Positions 18,073-26,446 of a DNA stretch of 64,000 bases are shown here, piece by piece (position 1 is the stretch's first letter; every line of letters begins with the position of its first letter). Origin of the DNA: Sneathiella litorea (GTDB lineage: Bacteria > Pseudomonadota > Alphaproteobacteria > Sneathiellales > Sneathiellaceae); NCBI RefSeq assembly GCF_009882915.1, contig NZ_WTUW01000009.1:744001-808000 (forward strand), written 5' to 3'. The notes beneath the pieces were generated by a model that was not told the DNA's origin, ran no database searches, and worked only from the letters and a program-made list of their open reading frames with translations. Both the position numbers and the translations under genes were made by a program.

Positions 18073-19427
18073 CATTCATACAGGAAATTTACCGCCAGAT
18101 TACGGCAGGTTTTATCAAGAACCTGATGCCACGGACGCTCTTTGGTCGATCAATCCTGATCGTTGTATTACCGATCCTGCTATTGCAAATTCTGGTTACT
18201 TATATTTTCTATGAACGCCATTGGGATGATGTTGCCCGGCGTCTTGCCCAAGGGGTTGCCGGTGATGTAGCCGCTGTCATTTCCCTTCGCGATCGATTTC
18301 CCGGCGCAACAGCTGAGGCGGATATCCTGAACATCGCGCGCGGTCAAATGCGGCTCGCAGTGAGCATTGAAGAGGGTGCACGGCTTCCCGAAGGGAGCGA
18401 AAAACAACAAAGCTACGGCTTCCTGGAAAGTCACCTTGTAAATGCCCTGAAAGAAAGCCTACCGGCCCGACCCTTTAATATTTCAACCAACAAGAAGCTT
18501 GAATCCGTTGTTCTCCTTATCCAGCTACCTGATGGGGTTTTGCAGGTTATTGTCCGTGACAAGCGCCTGTTTTCCACAACAACTTATATTTTTGTTATGT
18601 GGATGGTGGCGATCTCCCTCGTCCTGTTGGGCGTCGCACTTCTTTTCCTGCGCAACCAGATGCGGCCTATCCGCCAACTGGCAACTGCCGCGGAACAGTT
18701 TGGTAAAGGTCAATTTGTTGAGGATTTCAAGCCAAGCGGCGCGCAGGAAATCCGCTCGGCGTCCCGTGCCTTTCATGTCATGAAACATCGTATTCTTCGT
18801 CAAATTACCCAACGGACCGAAATGCTGGCAGGGGTAAGCCATGACCTTCGCACACCCTTAACCCGCATGAAGCTGCAACTTGCGATGATGCCGGAGAGCG
18901 ATGAAAGCAAAACCAGCCTTGAAGGCGATGTATCTGACATGGAGCAAATGGTCGAAGGCTATCTCGCGTTCGCTCGGGGGCAGGAAGCTGAGGCCGTCGA
19001 AGAAACAGATATTACGGAGCTTTTCCAAGACACTGTTATGAATGCCCGCCGTGAAGGAGCGGCAGTATCCCTCGATACGCCGAAAAACCTTCATGCAGAA
19101 ATCAGGCCCAGCAGTTTTAAACGATGTATTACAAACCTGATTAGCAATGCCGCCCGCTATGCTTCGGAAATCTGGATTACCGTCAAGACAACCAACTCGG
19201 AAATGGTAATTCTGATTGATGATGATGGGCCGGGAATACCAAAAATTAATCGAAAAGACGTATTCCGTCCGTTCTATCGTCTTGATCCGTCTCGCAATAT
19301 GGAAACCGGTGGAAGCGGCCTTGGGATGACAATTGCCCGGGACGTCATCCACGGTCACGGCGGACAGATCTCGCTTGGCGATTCGCCGGCCGGAGGATTA
19401 AGGATCGAAATTCGTCTGCCACTCTAA
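18060..19427 (+). CDS. Sensor histidine kinase, EnvZ-like
   Basis: Membrane kinase of 455 residues. A first membrane segment lies at about 31-50. A periplasmic domain of about 125 residues follows, then a second membrane segment at about 177-197 and HAMP at 198-250. HisKA has phospho-acceptor His261 in GVSHDLRTPLTRMKL, typical of EnvZ. The ATPase has an N box FKRCITNLISNAARYA, DDDGPGIP and GGSGLGMTIARDV. The overlap with the response regulator gene marks a cognate pair. The signal is unknown; no redox ligand such as a PAS domain or haem motif is visible. Confidence 0.88.
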   Translation: MGGLAFIQEIYRQITAGFIKNLMPRTLFGRSILIVVLPILLLQILVTYIFYERHWDDVARRLAQGVAGDVAAVISLRDRFPGATAEADILNIARGQMRLAVSIEEGARLPEGSEKQQSYGFLESHLVNALKESLPARPFNISTNKKLESVVLLIQLPDGVLQVIVRDKRLFSTTTYIFVMWMVAISLVLLGVALLFLRNQMRPIRQLATAAEQFGKGQFVEDFKPSGAQEIRSASRAFHVMKHRILRQITQRTEMLAGVSHDLRTPLTRMKLQLAMMPESDESKTSLEGDVSDMEQMVEGYLAFARGQEAEAVEETDITELFQDTVMNARREGAAVSLDTPKNLHAEIRPSSFKRCITNLISNAARYASEIWITVKTTNSEMVILIDDDGPGIPKINRKDVFRPFYRLDPSRNMETGGSGLGMTIARDVIHGHGGQISLGDSPAGGLRIEIRLPL

Positions 19428-19434
19428 TGCGAGG

Positions 19435-19773
19435 TCAATCGTCAAACGGAGCGAACGCCTGCTGAATTTCACTGACCGCTTTCTGGTCCGTGACAGGTAC
19501 TTTTGCGAAAGTGGTGTTGGCGATGGCAAGCACTGGTGGAATGCTTGCCATGGCAAGCTGCGGTGTTTTTGCCGCCTTCGCCATCATGAAAACTTTGTTG
19601 ACTTCACTGTTCAGGCTCCGCGTCAGACTGGCGACATCTGAATCCCGGGTTTTAATCACCGCAAAGGCCTGGCTCGCCTTTTGACAGGCCTCATTTATTT
19701 GTTGGGTTTGTTTCTGAAACAACGATGTCAGGTCCGGCGGTGCCGGTATACCGTCCTCATTCTCATCTGCCAT
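19435..19773 (-). CDS. Small helical protein, possibly phasin-like
   Basis: Protein of 112 residues, nearly all predicted helix, rich in Ala, Gln and Thr (QTQQINEACQKASQAFAVIK, EVNKVFMMAKAAKTPQLAMA). The composition and the neighbouring phasin-like gene at 20191 suggest a related granule- or lipid-surface helical protein, but I cannot name a family with confidence. It lies 23 bases downstream of csaA on the same strand, so the two are probably co-transcribed. Confidence 0.5.
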   Translation of the reverse strand: MADENEDGIPAPPDLTSLFQKQTQQINEACQKASQAFAVIKTRDSDVASLTRSLNSEVNKVFMMAKAAKTPQLAMASIPPVLAIANTTFAKVPVTDQKAVSEIQQAFAPFDD

Positions 19774-19796
19774 CAGTATGGCTCCCTACTCTCAAA

Positions 19797-20138
19797 TCAG
19801 TGAAGGCGCGCGCCTATCGGAACTTCATGGTCAGGCGCCGCGAGAGAAATATTCCCTTCTGCATCACTGAAACCGAGCACCAGCACTTCCGACATAACGG
19901 GCCCGATTTGCCGCGGCGGAAAATTCACCACCGCCATCACACGTCGGCCCACAAGGTCCTCCGGATTATAAAGAACTGTGATCTGCGCTGAACTTTTCCG
20001 AATGCCGATGTCCTCTCCAAAATCGATCTTCAGCTTGTAGGCGGGTTTACGTGCCTCCGGGAACTCTGTCGCCTCCAGCACTCTGCCCACGCGAATATCC
20101 ACCTTCAAAAAATCGTCAAATGTAATCTGGTTATCCAT
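19797..20138 (-). CDS. csaA: tRNA-binding/chaperone protein CsaA
   Basis: Single OB-fold protein of 113 residues of the EMAP-II-like tRNA-binding domain family. It shows FDDFLKVDIRVGRVLEATEF, KLKIDFGEDIGIRKSSAQIT and VMAVVNFPPRQIGPVMSEVL, the standard CsaA motifs. In Bacillus the homologue binds SecA and preproteins and is dimeric; tRNA binding is inferred from the fold. A GGAG ribosome site precedes the ATG. Phasin-like genes lie on both sides on the same strand. Confidence 0.9.
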   Translation of the reverse strand: MDNQITFDDFLKVDIRVGRVLEATEFPEARKPAYKLKIDFGEDIGIRKSSAQITVLYNPEDLVGRRVMAVVNFPPRQIGPVMSEVLVLGFSDAEGNISLAAPDHEVPIGARLH

Positions 20139-20190
20139 GTTTGTCGCATCTCCTTGGTTTCGAAGATGCTATTGCAAAAAGATACGAAAA

Positions 20191-20628
20191 TCATCCGCCA
20201 GAAGAAAATTTCTCTGCAACCTGCTCAATCGTGGCCAGCGATTGCTCCATAGATTTACTTATGGCCTCAAAAGACTTGCTGGTCGATGCCGTTAGCGTGT
20301 CCGCATTCTTGCTCAAATTCTCAACTGTCAGATTAAAATTGTCGATCTCGGACTGGATATTCGGAATAGCTTCCTGCCCAGCCTTCCCCGTCCAGACGGA
20401 ACCATTAAGCGAGCCCTGCATATTCCCGACAGTTTGCTGCAAGGTGGTGCGTTGTGCGGCAACAATATCCTGCAACCCCTGAGAAGTAGCCTGAACCGCT
20501 GCTATCATCTTCTGCATATTTTCATTCTGCATGCTCGCGACCGCACTGAGGTCTGGAATGATCAACCCTCCGGCAACTGTTGGCGCCGAGGGTGCTGCAG
20601 ATTGTTGTGTTTCAGTCTTTTCACTCAT
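20191..20628 (-). CDS. Phasin-like helical protein
   Basis: Protein of 145 residues. A disordered Ala/Pro N terminus is followed by long amphipathic helices (MQKMIAAVQATSQGLQDIVA, IDNFNLTVENLSKNADTLTA, KSMEQSLATIEQVAEKF). This resembles phasin-type proteins that coat polyhydroxyalkanoate granules, though no PHA synthesis gene is in the window. A GAGGATAG ribosome site precedes the ATG. Function is uncertain; a methyl-accepting or tail-fibre-like helical protein would look similar. Confidence 0.5.
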   Translation of the reverse strand: MSEKTETQQSAAPSAPTVAGGLIIPDLSAVASMQNENMQKMIAAVQATSQGLQDIVAAQRTTLQQTVGNMQGSLNGSVWTGKAGQEAIPNIQSEIDNFNLTVENLSKNADTLTASTSKSFEAISKSMEQSLATIEQVAEKFSSGG

Positions 20629-20692
20629 TGCCCTATCCTCATTTAGAGTATTTAGGGTATATGGTGATCTTTGAACAACTTAAAAGAGTATA

Positions 20693-20708
20693 GTTTAAAA
20701 ATTTAAAC
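20693..20708 (-). terminator. AT-rich inverted repeat after proC
   Basis: GTTTAAA-AA-TTTAAAC, a 7-2-7 inverted repeat two bases beyond the proC stop. The two-base loop and lack of GC pairs make it a weak terminator; it may instead be a binding site for the upstream region of the phasin-like gene. Confidence 0.25.
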
Positions 20709-20710
20709 CC

Positions 20711-21523
20711 CTACCCTAACTCTTTTGATCTTATTGTCGCGGCTGCAACCGTCTTTTCCATCAAGGGCCCAAGACCGCTCTTTTCGTTCATCAGCACTTC
20801 CAGCCCCGCAGCCGTCGTGCCATTTGGACTGGTAACATTCTTGCGAAGTTGCGCTGCCGTCTCATCAGATTGACGCACAAGTGCACCCGCCCCGGCAACA
20901 GTTTCCTGAGCGAGTTGAATTGCAAGTTCTTCGGGCAAGCCTGCCTGCACACCGGCCGCTGTCATCGCCTCAACCATATAGAAAACATAAGCAGGCCCCG
21001 AACCAGATAGCCCGGTAACCGCATCCATCAATCCTTCATCTTCTATCCAGGCAACGGAACCAATGGCTCGCATGAGCCAATCACAGTGATTCTTCTGTAC
21101 CAAAGAGACATGCGGGTTGGGACAGCATACGATCATGCCCTGATGTACGGCGGCGGGCGTATTGGGCATCGCACGGATAACGGCAGCTGTTTCACCAAAG
21201 GCCGCCTCGAACGTCGCAATTCTTGTGCCTGCCGCAATCGAAACGACCAAACTACCCGTTTCTGCGTAGGCCCGAAATGTCGGCAGGACATCAGAAATAA
21301 TTTGTGGTTTGACGGCAAGAACGATTACGTCGGGTTTGAAATCAGTCGGAATTTCAGACGCAGCGCCGATCCCCCGACAGCCAAGCTTCAGGGCAACCGC
21401 CAGATTCTCTGAGTTTGGATCAATGACAACAATGTTGGCGGGGTCGACCTGATGATCAATCCAGCCGCCAAGCATTGCTTGCCCCATCTTGCCAGAACCG
21501 ACAAGCAGCAAGGAAAGAGACAT
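20711..21523 (-). CDS. proC: Pyrroline-5-carboxylate reductase
   Basis: Final enzyme of proline synthesis, reducing pyrroline-5-carboxylate with NAD(P)H. It has 270 residues. The Rossmann loop LLVGSGKMGQAMLGG is at 6-20; VLAVKPQ, IRAMPNTPAAVHQG, and the C-terminal GLSGSGPAYVFYMVEAM with VTSPNGTTAAGLEVL are diagnostic. It starts three bases after the ybjN stop, so the two form an operon. Confidence 0.96.
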   Translation of the reverse strand: MSLSLLLVGSGKMGQAMLGGWIDHQVDPANIVVIDPNSENLAVALKLGCRGIGAASEIPTDFKPDVIVLAVKPQIISDVLPTFRAYAETGSLVVSIAAGTRIATFEAAFGETAAVIRAMPNTPAAVHQGMIVCCPNPHVSLVQKNHCDWLMRAIGSVAWIEDEGLMDAVTGLSGSGPAYVFYMVEAMTAAGVQAGLPEELAIQLAQETVAGAGALVRQSDETAAQLRKNVTSPNGTTAAGLEVLMNEKSGLGPLMEKTVAAATIRSKELG

Positions 21524-21526
21524 TCT

Positions 21527-22033
21527 TTAAGCCTCACCCATCGTTTCAAACATCGCCGCCTCAATCGCTTCTTCAGGAGTTTTTCCACCCCACAGGCAAA
21601 ACTGAATTGCCGGATAGAATTTTTCAAGCTCACTCATGCCGATCTCGACAAGTGTCTGAATTTGCTCGTTTGTGACCACGCATGCACTGCTTAGCAATAG
21701 TGAGTGACGGAATAGAATCATTCCCTCCTCCCGCCAGGTATCGAAATGACCAACCGGCATGCGCTCATTCACGCGTGCCAACAACTCGTAAACGGATCCA
21801 TATTGCCGTTCCGGTATCTTGACGTCATAGGCGCAGGAAAAATGGAGAGCGCGAAGATCAGACCGCCAGGAAAACCAGAGATGATATTGGCACCAACTCC
21901 CCTCCACACCGACAGTAAGTTCATTGTTGCCCTGACGATCAAACGACCAATCGTTGTCGGCAATGATACTTTCAATGAGATCGAGGGGGTTTGAATCTTC
22001 GAGTTCTTCGCGCGTGAGATACAAGGACGTCAT
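21527..22033 (-). CDS. YbjN domain-containing protein
   Basis: Protein of 168 residues with the YbjN/type III chaperone-like fold. It shows the family pattern of hydrophobic strands and a Trp-rich centre (GSWCQYHLWFSWRSDLRALH, LLARVNERMPVGHFDTWREE) and ends LWGGKTPEEAIEAAMFETMG. In alphaproteobacteria this gene commonly sits directly upstream of proC, as here. YbjN proteins have been linked to stress and motility in enterobacteria, but no biochemical role is established. Confidence 0.85.
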   Translation of the reverse strand: MTSLYLTREELEDSNPLDLIESIIADNDWSFDRQGNNELTVGVEGSWCQYHLWFSWRSDLRALHFSCAYDVKIPERQYGSVYELLARVNERMPVGHFDTWREEGMILFRHSLLLSSACVVTNEQIQTLVEIGMSELEKFYPAIQFCLWGGKTPEEAIEAAMFETMGEA

Positions 22034-22260
22034 GGAAGCATTCCTTTCAGAACCATCCCGCCGGCTGGCGCCCTGTTGCTGACCTCAAAGCTCAGCCGGT
22101 AAGGAAATCTACTACAGGCCATATATGGTGCTGCAAGTTTCGCTACACCATAAATCTAGCGTAGTCTGCCTTGAGTTGCGGCGCAACAAAGAATATGGCT
22201 GAGGGTTATATTTCTTGTGGATAAATTTGGGCGAATTGCAGTTTCCTGCCACCTGAAAAT
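22034..22260. other. Gene-free 227-base gap between ubiK and ybjN
   Basis: No ORF. It should hold the ybjN-proC promoter. A perfect reverse DnaA box (TGTGGATAA, 22216-22224) is present near the ubiK end; I see no clear terminator for ubiK. Confidence 0.4.
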
Positions 22261-22575
22261 CTACTTTTCGGACGAGGTCGATTTAGCTTTCCTCGGTGCC
22301 GCCTTACGGGCCCGGGTCGGCTTGGCCAGATCTTCAAGCTTTTTCTCAAGCGCATCAAGGCGCTCCTTCAACGCGTCGTTTTCTTCCCGCGCCAGAGTGG
22401 CCATCGCTTTAACGGCATCGAACTCTTCCCGCGGGACGAGATCCATTTCGCTAATGAAGCGTTCCATACGTTGGTGAAAGAGATTTTCCCATTCGGTTTT
22501 TACGCCCTGGGCCGTCCCGAGGGCGCCTGTTGCAAGGCGGGCCAGATCATCAAAAAGCCGTGAGTTCGTCTGCAT
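22261..22575 (-). CDS. ubiK: UbiK-family (BMFP) accessory factor
   Basis: Small protein of 104 residues of the membrane-fusogenic BMFP/UbiK family. An N-terminal amphipathic helix (SRLFDDLARLATGALGTAQG) and a coiled coil (REEFDAVKAMATLAREENDA, LKERLDALEKKLEDL) are typical, followed by a Lys/Ala-rich tail. UbiK helps the Ubi complex for ubiquinone synthesis in E. coli; members trimerise and bind membranes. It is divergent from lgt with a 114-base gap. The alphaproteobacterial role is inferred. Confidence 0.8.
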   Translation of the reverse strand: MQTNSRLFDDLARLATGALGTAQGVKTEWENLFHQRMERFISEMDLVPREEFDAVKAMATLAREENDALKERLDALEKKLEDLAKPTRARKAAPRKAKSTSSEK

Positions 22576-22689
22576 CGCGTTGGATCCTTGTTGTTACTAA
22601 GGCCATAATGGCGACAGCCAGAGGTGAAAGCAACCTCTTTGCCTTGATTTACTTGCGAATGTTTTAAAGAACTTTATATAGTAGCCCGC

Positions 22690-23499
22690 ATGATAGTATC
22701 GACCTTGTTTTCGGCAATTGCCTTTCCTGAAATCGACCCCATTATTTTTCAGGTCGGGCCCTTTGCTATTCGCTGGTATGCCCTTGCCTATGTCGCCGGC
22801 CTGATCATTGGCTGGCAGCTCATGATGCGTTTCGCCGGAGCAGAGGGATCGCGAATTTCCGCTAAACAGGTTGATGACTTCCTGATTTGGGCCACGCTTG
22901 GTGTTATATTTGGCGGCCGACTTGGTTATGTTCTATTCTATAAACCGGATTACTACCTCAGCAATCCAGGTGAAATCTTCATGGTCTGGCAGGGCGGAAT
23001 GTCCTTCCATGGCGGATTTCTTGGGGTTGTTCTCGCGACCATTCTTTATTGCCGCCATAAAAAAATTATCATTCTGGAGTTCGGGGATTTATTGGCAACA
23101 GTTGTGCCAGTCGGTCTCTTCTTTGGACGCATCGCTAATTTTATCAATGGCGAGCTTTATGGGCGTACGACGGATGTCCCCTGGGGTATGGTTTTTCCAG
23201 GCGGTGGTATTTTACCCCGCCACCCCAGTCAGCTCTATGAAGCTCTTCTTGAAGGCGCGGTGTTATTTGCAATCCTGCTCATTTTCCGCAAAACCCGATA
23301 CGCCAATAAGCCGGGCTTTATTATGGGCTTGTTCTTTGCCGGCTACGCCGTCGCCCGCAGTATCGTCGAGTTCTTCCGCGAACCGGACGCCTATCTTGGT
23401 TTCCTTGTCGGCAGCTTAACGATGGGCCAACTTCTCTCCTTACCAATGTTGATTGTCGGTTTCTATTTTATGCTTCGGCCGTCTCACAAATCCTCATGA
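22690..23499 (+). CDS. lgt: Prolipoprotein diacylglyceryl transferase
   Basis: Inner-membrane enzyme that moves a diacylglyceryl group from phosphatidylglycerol to the lipobox cysteine, the first step of lipoprotein maturation. It has 269 residues with seven predicted membrane segments. The Lgt signature is GRIANFINGELYGR, and HPSQLYEALLEG and RSIVEFFREPD are also conserved. It overlaps midA by 4 bases (ATGA). The likely lipoprotein at 25424 is a nearby potential substrate. Confidence 0.96.
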   Translation: MIVSTLFSAIAFPEIDPIIFQVGPFAIRWYALAYVAGLIIGWQLMMRFAGAEGSRISAKQVDDFLIWATLGVIFGGRLGYVLFYKPDYYLSNPGEIFMVWQGGMSFHGGFLGVVLATILYCRHKKIIILEFGDLLATVVPVGLFFGRIANFINGELYGRTTDVPWGMVFPGGGILPRHPSQLYEALLEGAVLFAILLIFRKTRYANKPGFIMGLFFAGYAVARSIVEFFREPDAYLGFLVGSLTMGQLLSLPMLIVGFYFMLRPSHKSS

Positions 23500-24560
23500 A
23501 TGATCTTGGAAAATTGCTGAAGGCGCGGATTGAAAAGACCGGGCCGATTTCCATTTACGACTATATGAAACAAGCGCTTGGGCATCCGGAGTATGGCTAT
23601 TATTCCCGCCAGGACCCGTTTGGTGAGCAAGGTGATTTTATAACCGCGCCAGAGATCAGCCAGATGTTTGGTGAACTTATCGGGTTATGGGCCGTTGACG
23701 TTTGGGTCAAGCTGGGTTGTCCGAATAAGTTCCATCTCGTGGAATTGGGCCCCGGAAATGGTACCTTGATGGCGGATGCACTAAGAAGTGCTCGCCTCGC
23801 CCCGGATTTTCTGGCCGCTGCGGAAATCCATCTTGTAGAAAATAGTGCCCGATTGAAAGCACAGCAGGCAGCCGCCTTAAAAAATTACGAAGTGAGTTGG
23901 CACACTGATCTGCCTGACCTTACCGGCGCTCCCATTATCCTCGTCGCAAACGAATTCTTTGATGCTCTCCCTATACGCCAGTATTGTTTTAGCAAGGGTA
24001 ACTGGCGTGAACGTCTTGTCACTGCAATCGATAATAAATTTGACTTTGTCTTGTCTACTGACGTGACACCCCTTGATCTTGCCTCATCCGGAAAGGAAGG
24101 CGATATTGTCGAAACCTGCCCAGACGGCGAACAAATAGTCGATAGAGTTTGCGGGCATCTTTCTAAAAAAGGCGGGGCCGTGCTGATTATTGATTATGGC
24201 GCTGCCGATACTCTTGTTGGAGATAGCTTTCAGGCGTTAAAAGGCCACAAGCATTCGAACCCTCTCACGTCTCCTGGAGAGGCAGATCTCACCGCCCATG
24301 TAAAATTCGCAACGTTGCGAAAAATTGCGGCGAAGCATGGCGTCATGGTTCAAGGCCCAACTCCTCAAGGGCGCTTTCTTGAACGACTCGGAATAGAGGC
24401 ACGCCATCACCTGCTCCGCCAGAAAGCCGATGATACCCAAAAGAAAAAGCTCGATGCACAGCTCCGACGCCTGACCAGTGCTTCTGAAATGGGAACGCTT
24501 TTCAAAGTCATGGCTTTATCCCATAATATGTCCGCCGCAACAGAAGGATTCGGGAGCTAA
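23496..24560 (+). CDS. MidA/NDUFAF7-family SAM-dependent methyltransferase
   Basis: Protein of 354 residues of the DUF185 family. It shows SIYDYMKQALGHPEYGYYSR, GDFITAPEISQMFGELIGLW, the SAM-binding VELGPGNGTLMADALR and ILVANEFFDALPIRQY. In mitochondria the homologue NDUFAF7 symmetrically dimethylates an arginine of complex I subunit NDUFS2. Bacterial members are presumed protein arginine methyltransferases (inference). It lies between lgt and pgeF, a common alphaproteobacterial order, with a 4-base overlap upstream and one base before pgeF. Confidence 0.9.
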   Translation: MNDLGKLLKARIEKTGPISIYDYMKQALGHPEYGYYSRQDPFGEQGDFITAPEISQMFGELIGLWAVDVWVKLGCPNKFHLVELGPGNGTLMADALRSARLAPDFLAAAEIHLVENSARLKAQQAAALKNYEVSWHTDLPDLTGAPIILVANEFFDALPIRQYCFSKGNWRERLVTAIDNKFDFVLSTDVTPLDLASSGKEGDIVETCPDGEQIVDRVCGHLSKKGGAVLIIDYGAADTLVGDSFQALKGHKHSNPLTSPGEADLTAHVKFATLRKIAAKHGVMVQGPTPQGRFLERLGIEARHHLLRQKADDTQKKKLDAQLRRLTSASEMGTLFKVMALSHNMSAATEGFGS

Positions 24561-24561
24561 C

Positions 24562-25326
24562 ATGCTGAAAAGCCATATTTTGAAGAACGACGCTCTTGCG
24601 CATGGCTTCTTTACGCGAGACGGCGGTGTCTCCGAAGGGCTTTATAGAGGTCTCAATTGTGGACCCGGATCAAAGGATGATCCAGCGCGGGTGAATGAAA
24701 ATCGATCCCGCGCCATGGCAATGATCGGGCAGCCGCCAACCGCACTACGCACCGTCTATCAAATTCATAGTACAGATGTCCTTATCCTGGATCAGCACGA
24801 AGAAATTACCCCAAGACCAAAGGCAGATGCGATGGTGACAAGGCTGCCGAATATAGCACTCGGCATTCTAACCGCTGATTGCGTCCCTGTCTTATTTGCG
24901 GACGCGGAAAACGGGGTTATCGGTGCCGCGCACTCCGGCTGGAAAGGTGCCGTTGGCAACATAAGTGCGCGGGTAATCGACAAGATGACCGAACTTGGCG
25001 CCAGAAAATCTAATATTAAGGTTGCGATTGGCCCTGCAATTGCCCAAAAATCATATGAAGTAGGGCCGGAATTTCCGGAACCCTTTCTCAAACTTGACCC
25101 CGCGGCGAAGAAATTTTTTATTCCCTCCAAGAACCAGGGGCGACATATGTTTGATTTAACCGGCTATGTCCGCACGGGGCTTGAAAAGCTGGATATTGGA
25201 GATATTGAGTTGCTGGACAAAGATACCTGCACAGAAGAAGAACTGTTTTTTAGCTACAGGCGTATGGTAAAAAAAGGGGAAGCTGATTACGGTCGTCAGC
25301 TTTCTGCCATTGCCCTCACTGACTAA
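24562..25326 (+). CDS. pgeF: Peptidoglycan editing factor PgeF (YfiH/DUF152)
   Basis: Multicopper-oxidase-like fold protein of 254 residues. In E. coli PgeF (YfiH) removes peptidoglycan precursors wrongly carrying L-Ser. The conserved metal-site residues are in TADCVPVLF and AAHSGWKGAVGN; GFFTRDGGVSEG and KVAIGPAIAQKSYEVG are family motifs. The start directly after the midA stop matches the family N terminus (MLKSHILKNDALAHGFFTRD); a longer frame reaching into midA is rejected. Confidence 0.92.
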   Translation: MLKSHILKNDALAHGFFTRDGGVSEGLYRGLNCGPGSKDDPARVNENRSRAMAMIGQPPTALRTVYQIHSTDVLILDQHEEITPRPKADAMVTRLPNIALGILTADCVPVLFADAENGVIGAAHSGWKGAVGNISARVIDKMTELGARKSNIKVAIGPAIAQKSYEVGPEFPEPFLKLDPAAKKFFIPSKNQGRHMFDLTGYVRTGLEKLDIGDIELLDKDTCTEEELFFSYRRMVKKGEADYGRQLSAIALTD

Positions 25327-25377
25327 CTATTGACTAGCTTGTCATAACCGGGGAAGAACTTGTAAGAGAAGGTAAAA

Positions 25378-25443
25378 ATGCCGTATATGGTCGTCTTTAT
25401 TATGATCTGTCTTTTGGGAGTTCTTGCAACCTGTGCAATGTAA
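25378..25443 (+). CDS. Candidate 21-codon hydrophobic micro-ORF before the lipoprotein gene
   Basis: An ATG with a strong ribosome site (GAGAAGG, five bases ahead) opens a 21-codon frame, starting MPYMVVFIMICLLGV and ending LATCAM. It is one hydrophobic helix and overlaps the start of the downstream lipoprotein gene in another frame. It could be a tiny membrane protein or a leader that couples translation to the lipoprotein, whose own start lacks a good ribosome site. Too short to be sure. Confidence 0.4.
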   Translation: MPYMVVFIMICLLGVLATCAM

Positions 25444-26284
25444 TTTCTTTATAAAGGCGTTTTTGGTTATTTGCGTGGGTGTGATTGCCGCCTGCCAGCC
25501 TTTGCAACGTCCTTTCCAGCCGGAAGTAAAGTCTTCCTGGCGTGCGGCTCCGGGCCCACGTACAGCGCTCTACGTTGAACCGGTAAAAGACGGCCCCGCA
25601 GATCTTGAAAAAGCTATTGCCTCCAATTTACAGAAACTCGGCATTGCCGCCTTTGCCGGTGAGGCCGCGCCAAACCGCTATTATGTACGGGGCTTCATCA
25701 TAGATAAAGAAGACGGGCACTATCTTAACTGGACGGTTTTCGACCCGCAAAATCGCGACACCGGTCTTTATGCGCTTGAGAAGTTAGAGGATACAGGAAA
25801 CTTGGCTGAAGTTCCGGCGGAATCTATCGAATTATTGGCGGCAAAATCCGCCAGCGACATCGATAAATTGCTTGGCGGTGACGGGATAAATTTCGCCGAG
25901 CTTAATAAACCGGTTATTTTTGTTCCAATCGTCGAAGGTGCGCCGGGCGATGGATCAGAGAGTCTGGCTGCAGCTATTCAGGATGAGCTTGCCCGGCGAG
26001 GGCTTGAAGTTTTGGCAACCGAGACCGGCGCAAATTTTGTTGTACGCGGACATGCTGAGATCACCCCCCCCAAACTTGAAACACAGATAATCGAAATTGT
26101 CTGGAGCCTTGAACGGCGGAATGGTGAACAGGTTGGCCAGGTTAGACAGCGCAACAGAATCAGGGCGGGATCGCTGAACGGTGCCTGGGGGGATACCGCA
26201 AGGCTTGCAGCCCGCGGAGGGGCGGATGGCGTCTATAACCTTCTGAAAAAAAGTGAGCCGGACTATTTTAGGCCAAAATCATGA
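25424..26284 (+). CDS. Predicted lipoprotein of unknown function
   Basis: Protein of 286 residues from a TTG start (GTG at 25433 is an alternative; neither has an ideal ribosome site). The signal peptide ends in a lipobox VIAAC with the acylated Cys at about residue 24 followed by Gln, so outer-membrane sorting is likely. The mature part appears to hold two related halves: ALYVEPVKDGPADLEKAIAS and later FVPIVEGAPGDGSESLAAAI, each followed by a strand such as YYVRGFI or FVVRGHA. I do not recognise the family. A 21-codon ORF overlaps its start. Confidence 0.7.
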   Translation: MQPVQCNFFIKAFLVICVGVIAACQPLQRPFQPEVKSSWRAAPGPRTALYVEPVKDGPADLEKAIASNLQKLGIAAFAGEAAPNRYYVRGFIIDKEDGHYLNWTVFDPQNRDTGLYALEKLEDTGNLAEVPAESIELLAAKSASDIDKLLGGDGINFAELNKPVIFVPIVEGAPGDGSESLAAAIQDELARRGLEVLATETGANFVVRGHAEITPPKLETQIIEIVWSLERRNGEQVGQVRQRNRIRAGSLNGAWGDTARLAARGGADGVYNLLKKSEPDYFRPKS

Positions 26285-26446
26285 CGGTAATTATCAATTT
26301 CCTATAAAAAAGAGTGTTTAAAGCGTTTACAGGGCTTATGGGCCTTGGTAAGTTCCGCCCGCCGACGCCAGCTCGTTCATTTTTCGTGCGAGGGGCAGTG
26401 TGTTTTTAACTGATAAAAGCCCTCTACGAACTAAAGGATCGCTCCT

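Noticed and set aside
22216-22224. Second perfect DnaA box (reverse strand) near ubiK
   Set aside because: Single box without partners. Exact nine-base matches occur by chance in a window of this size, so it does not indicate an origin.
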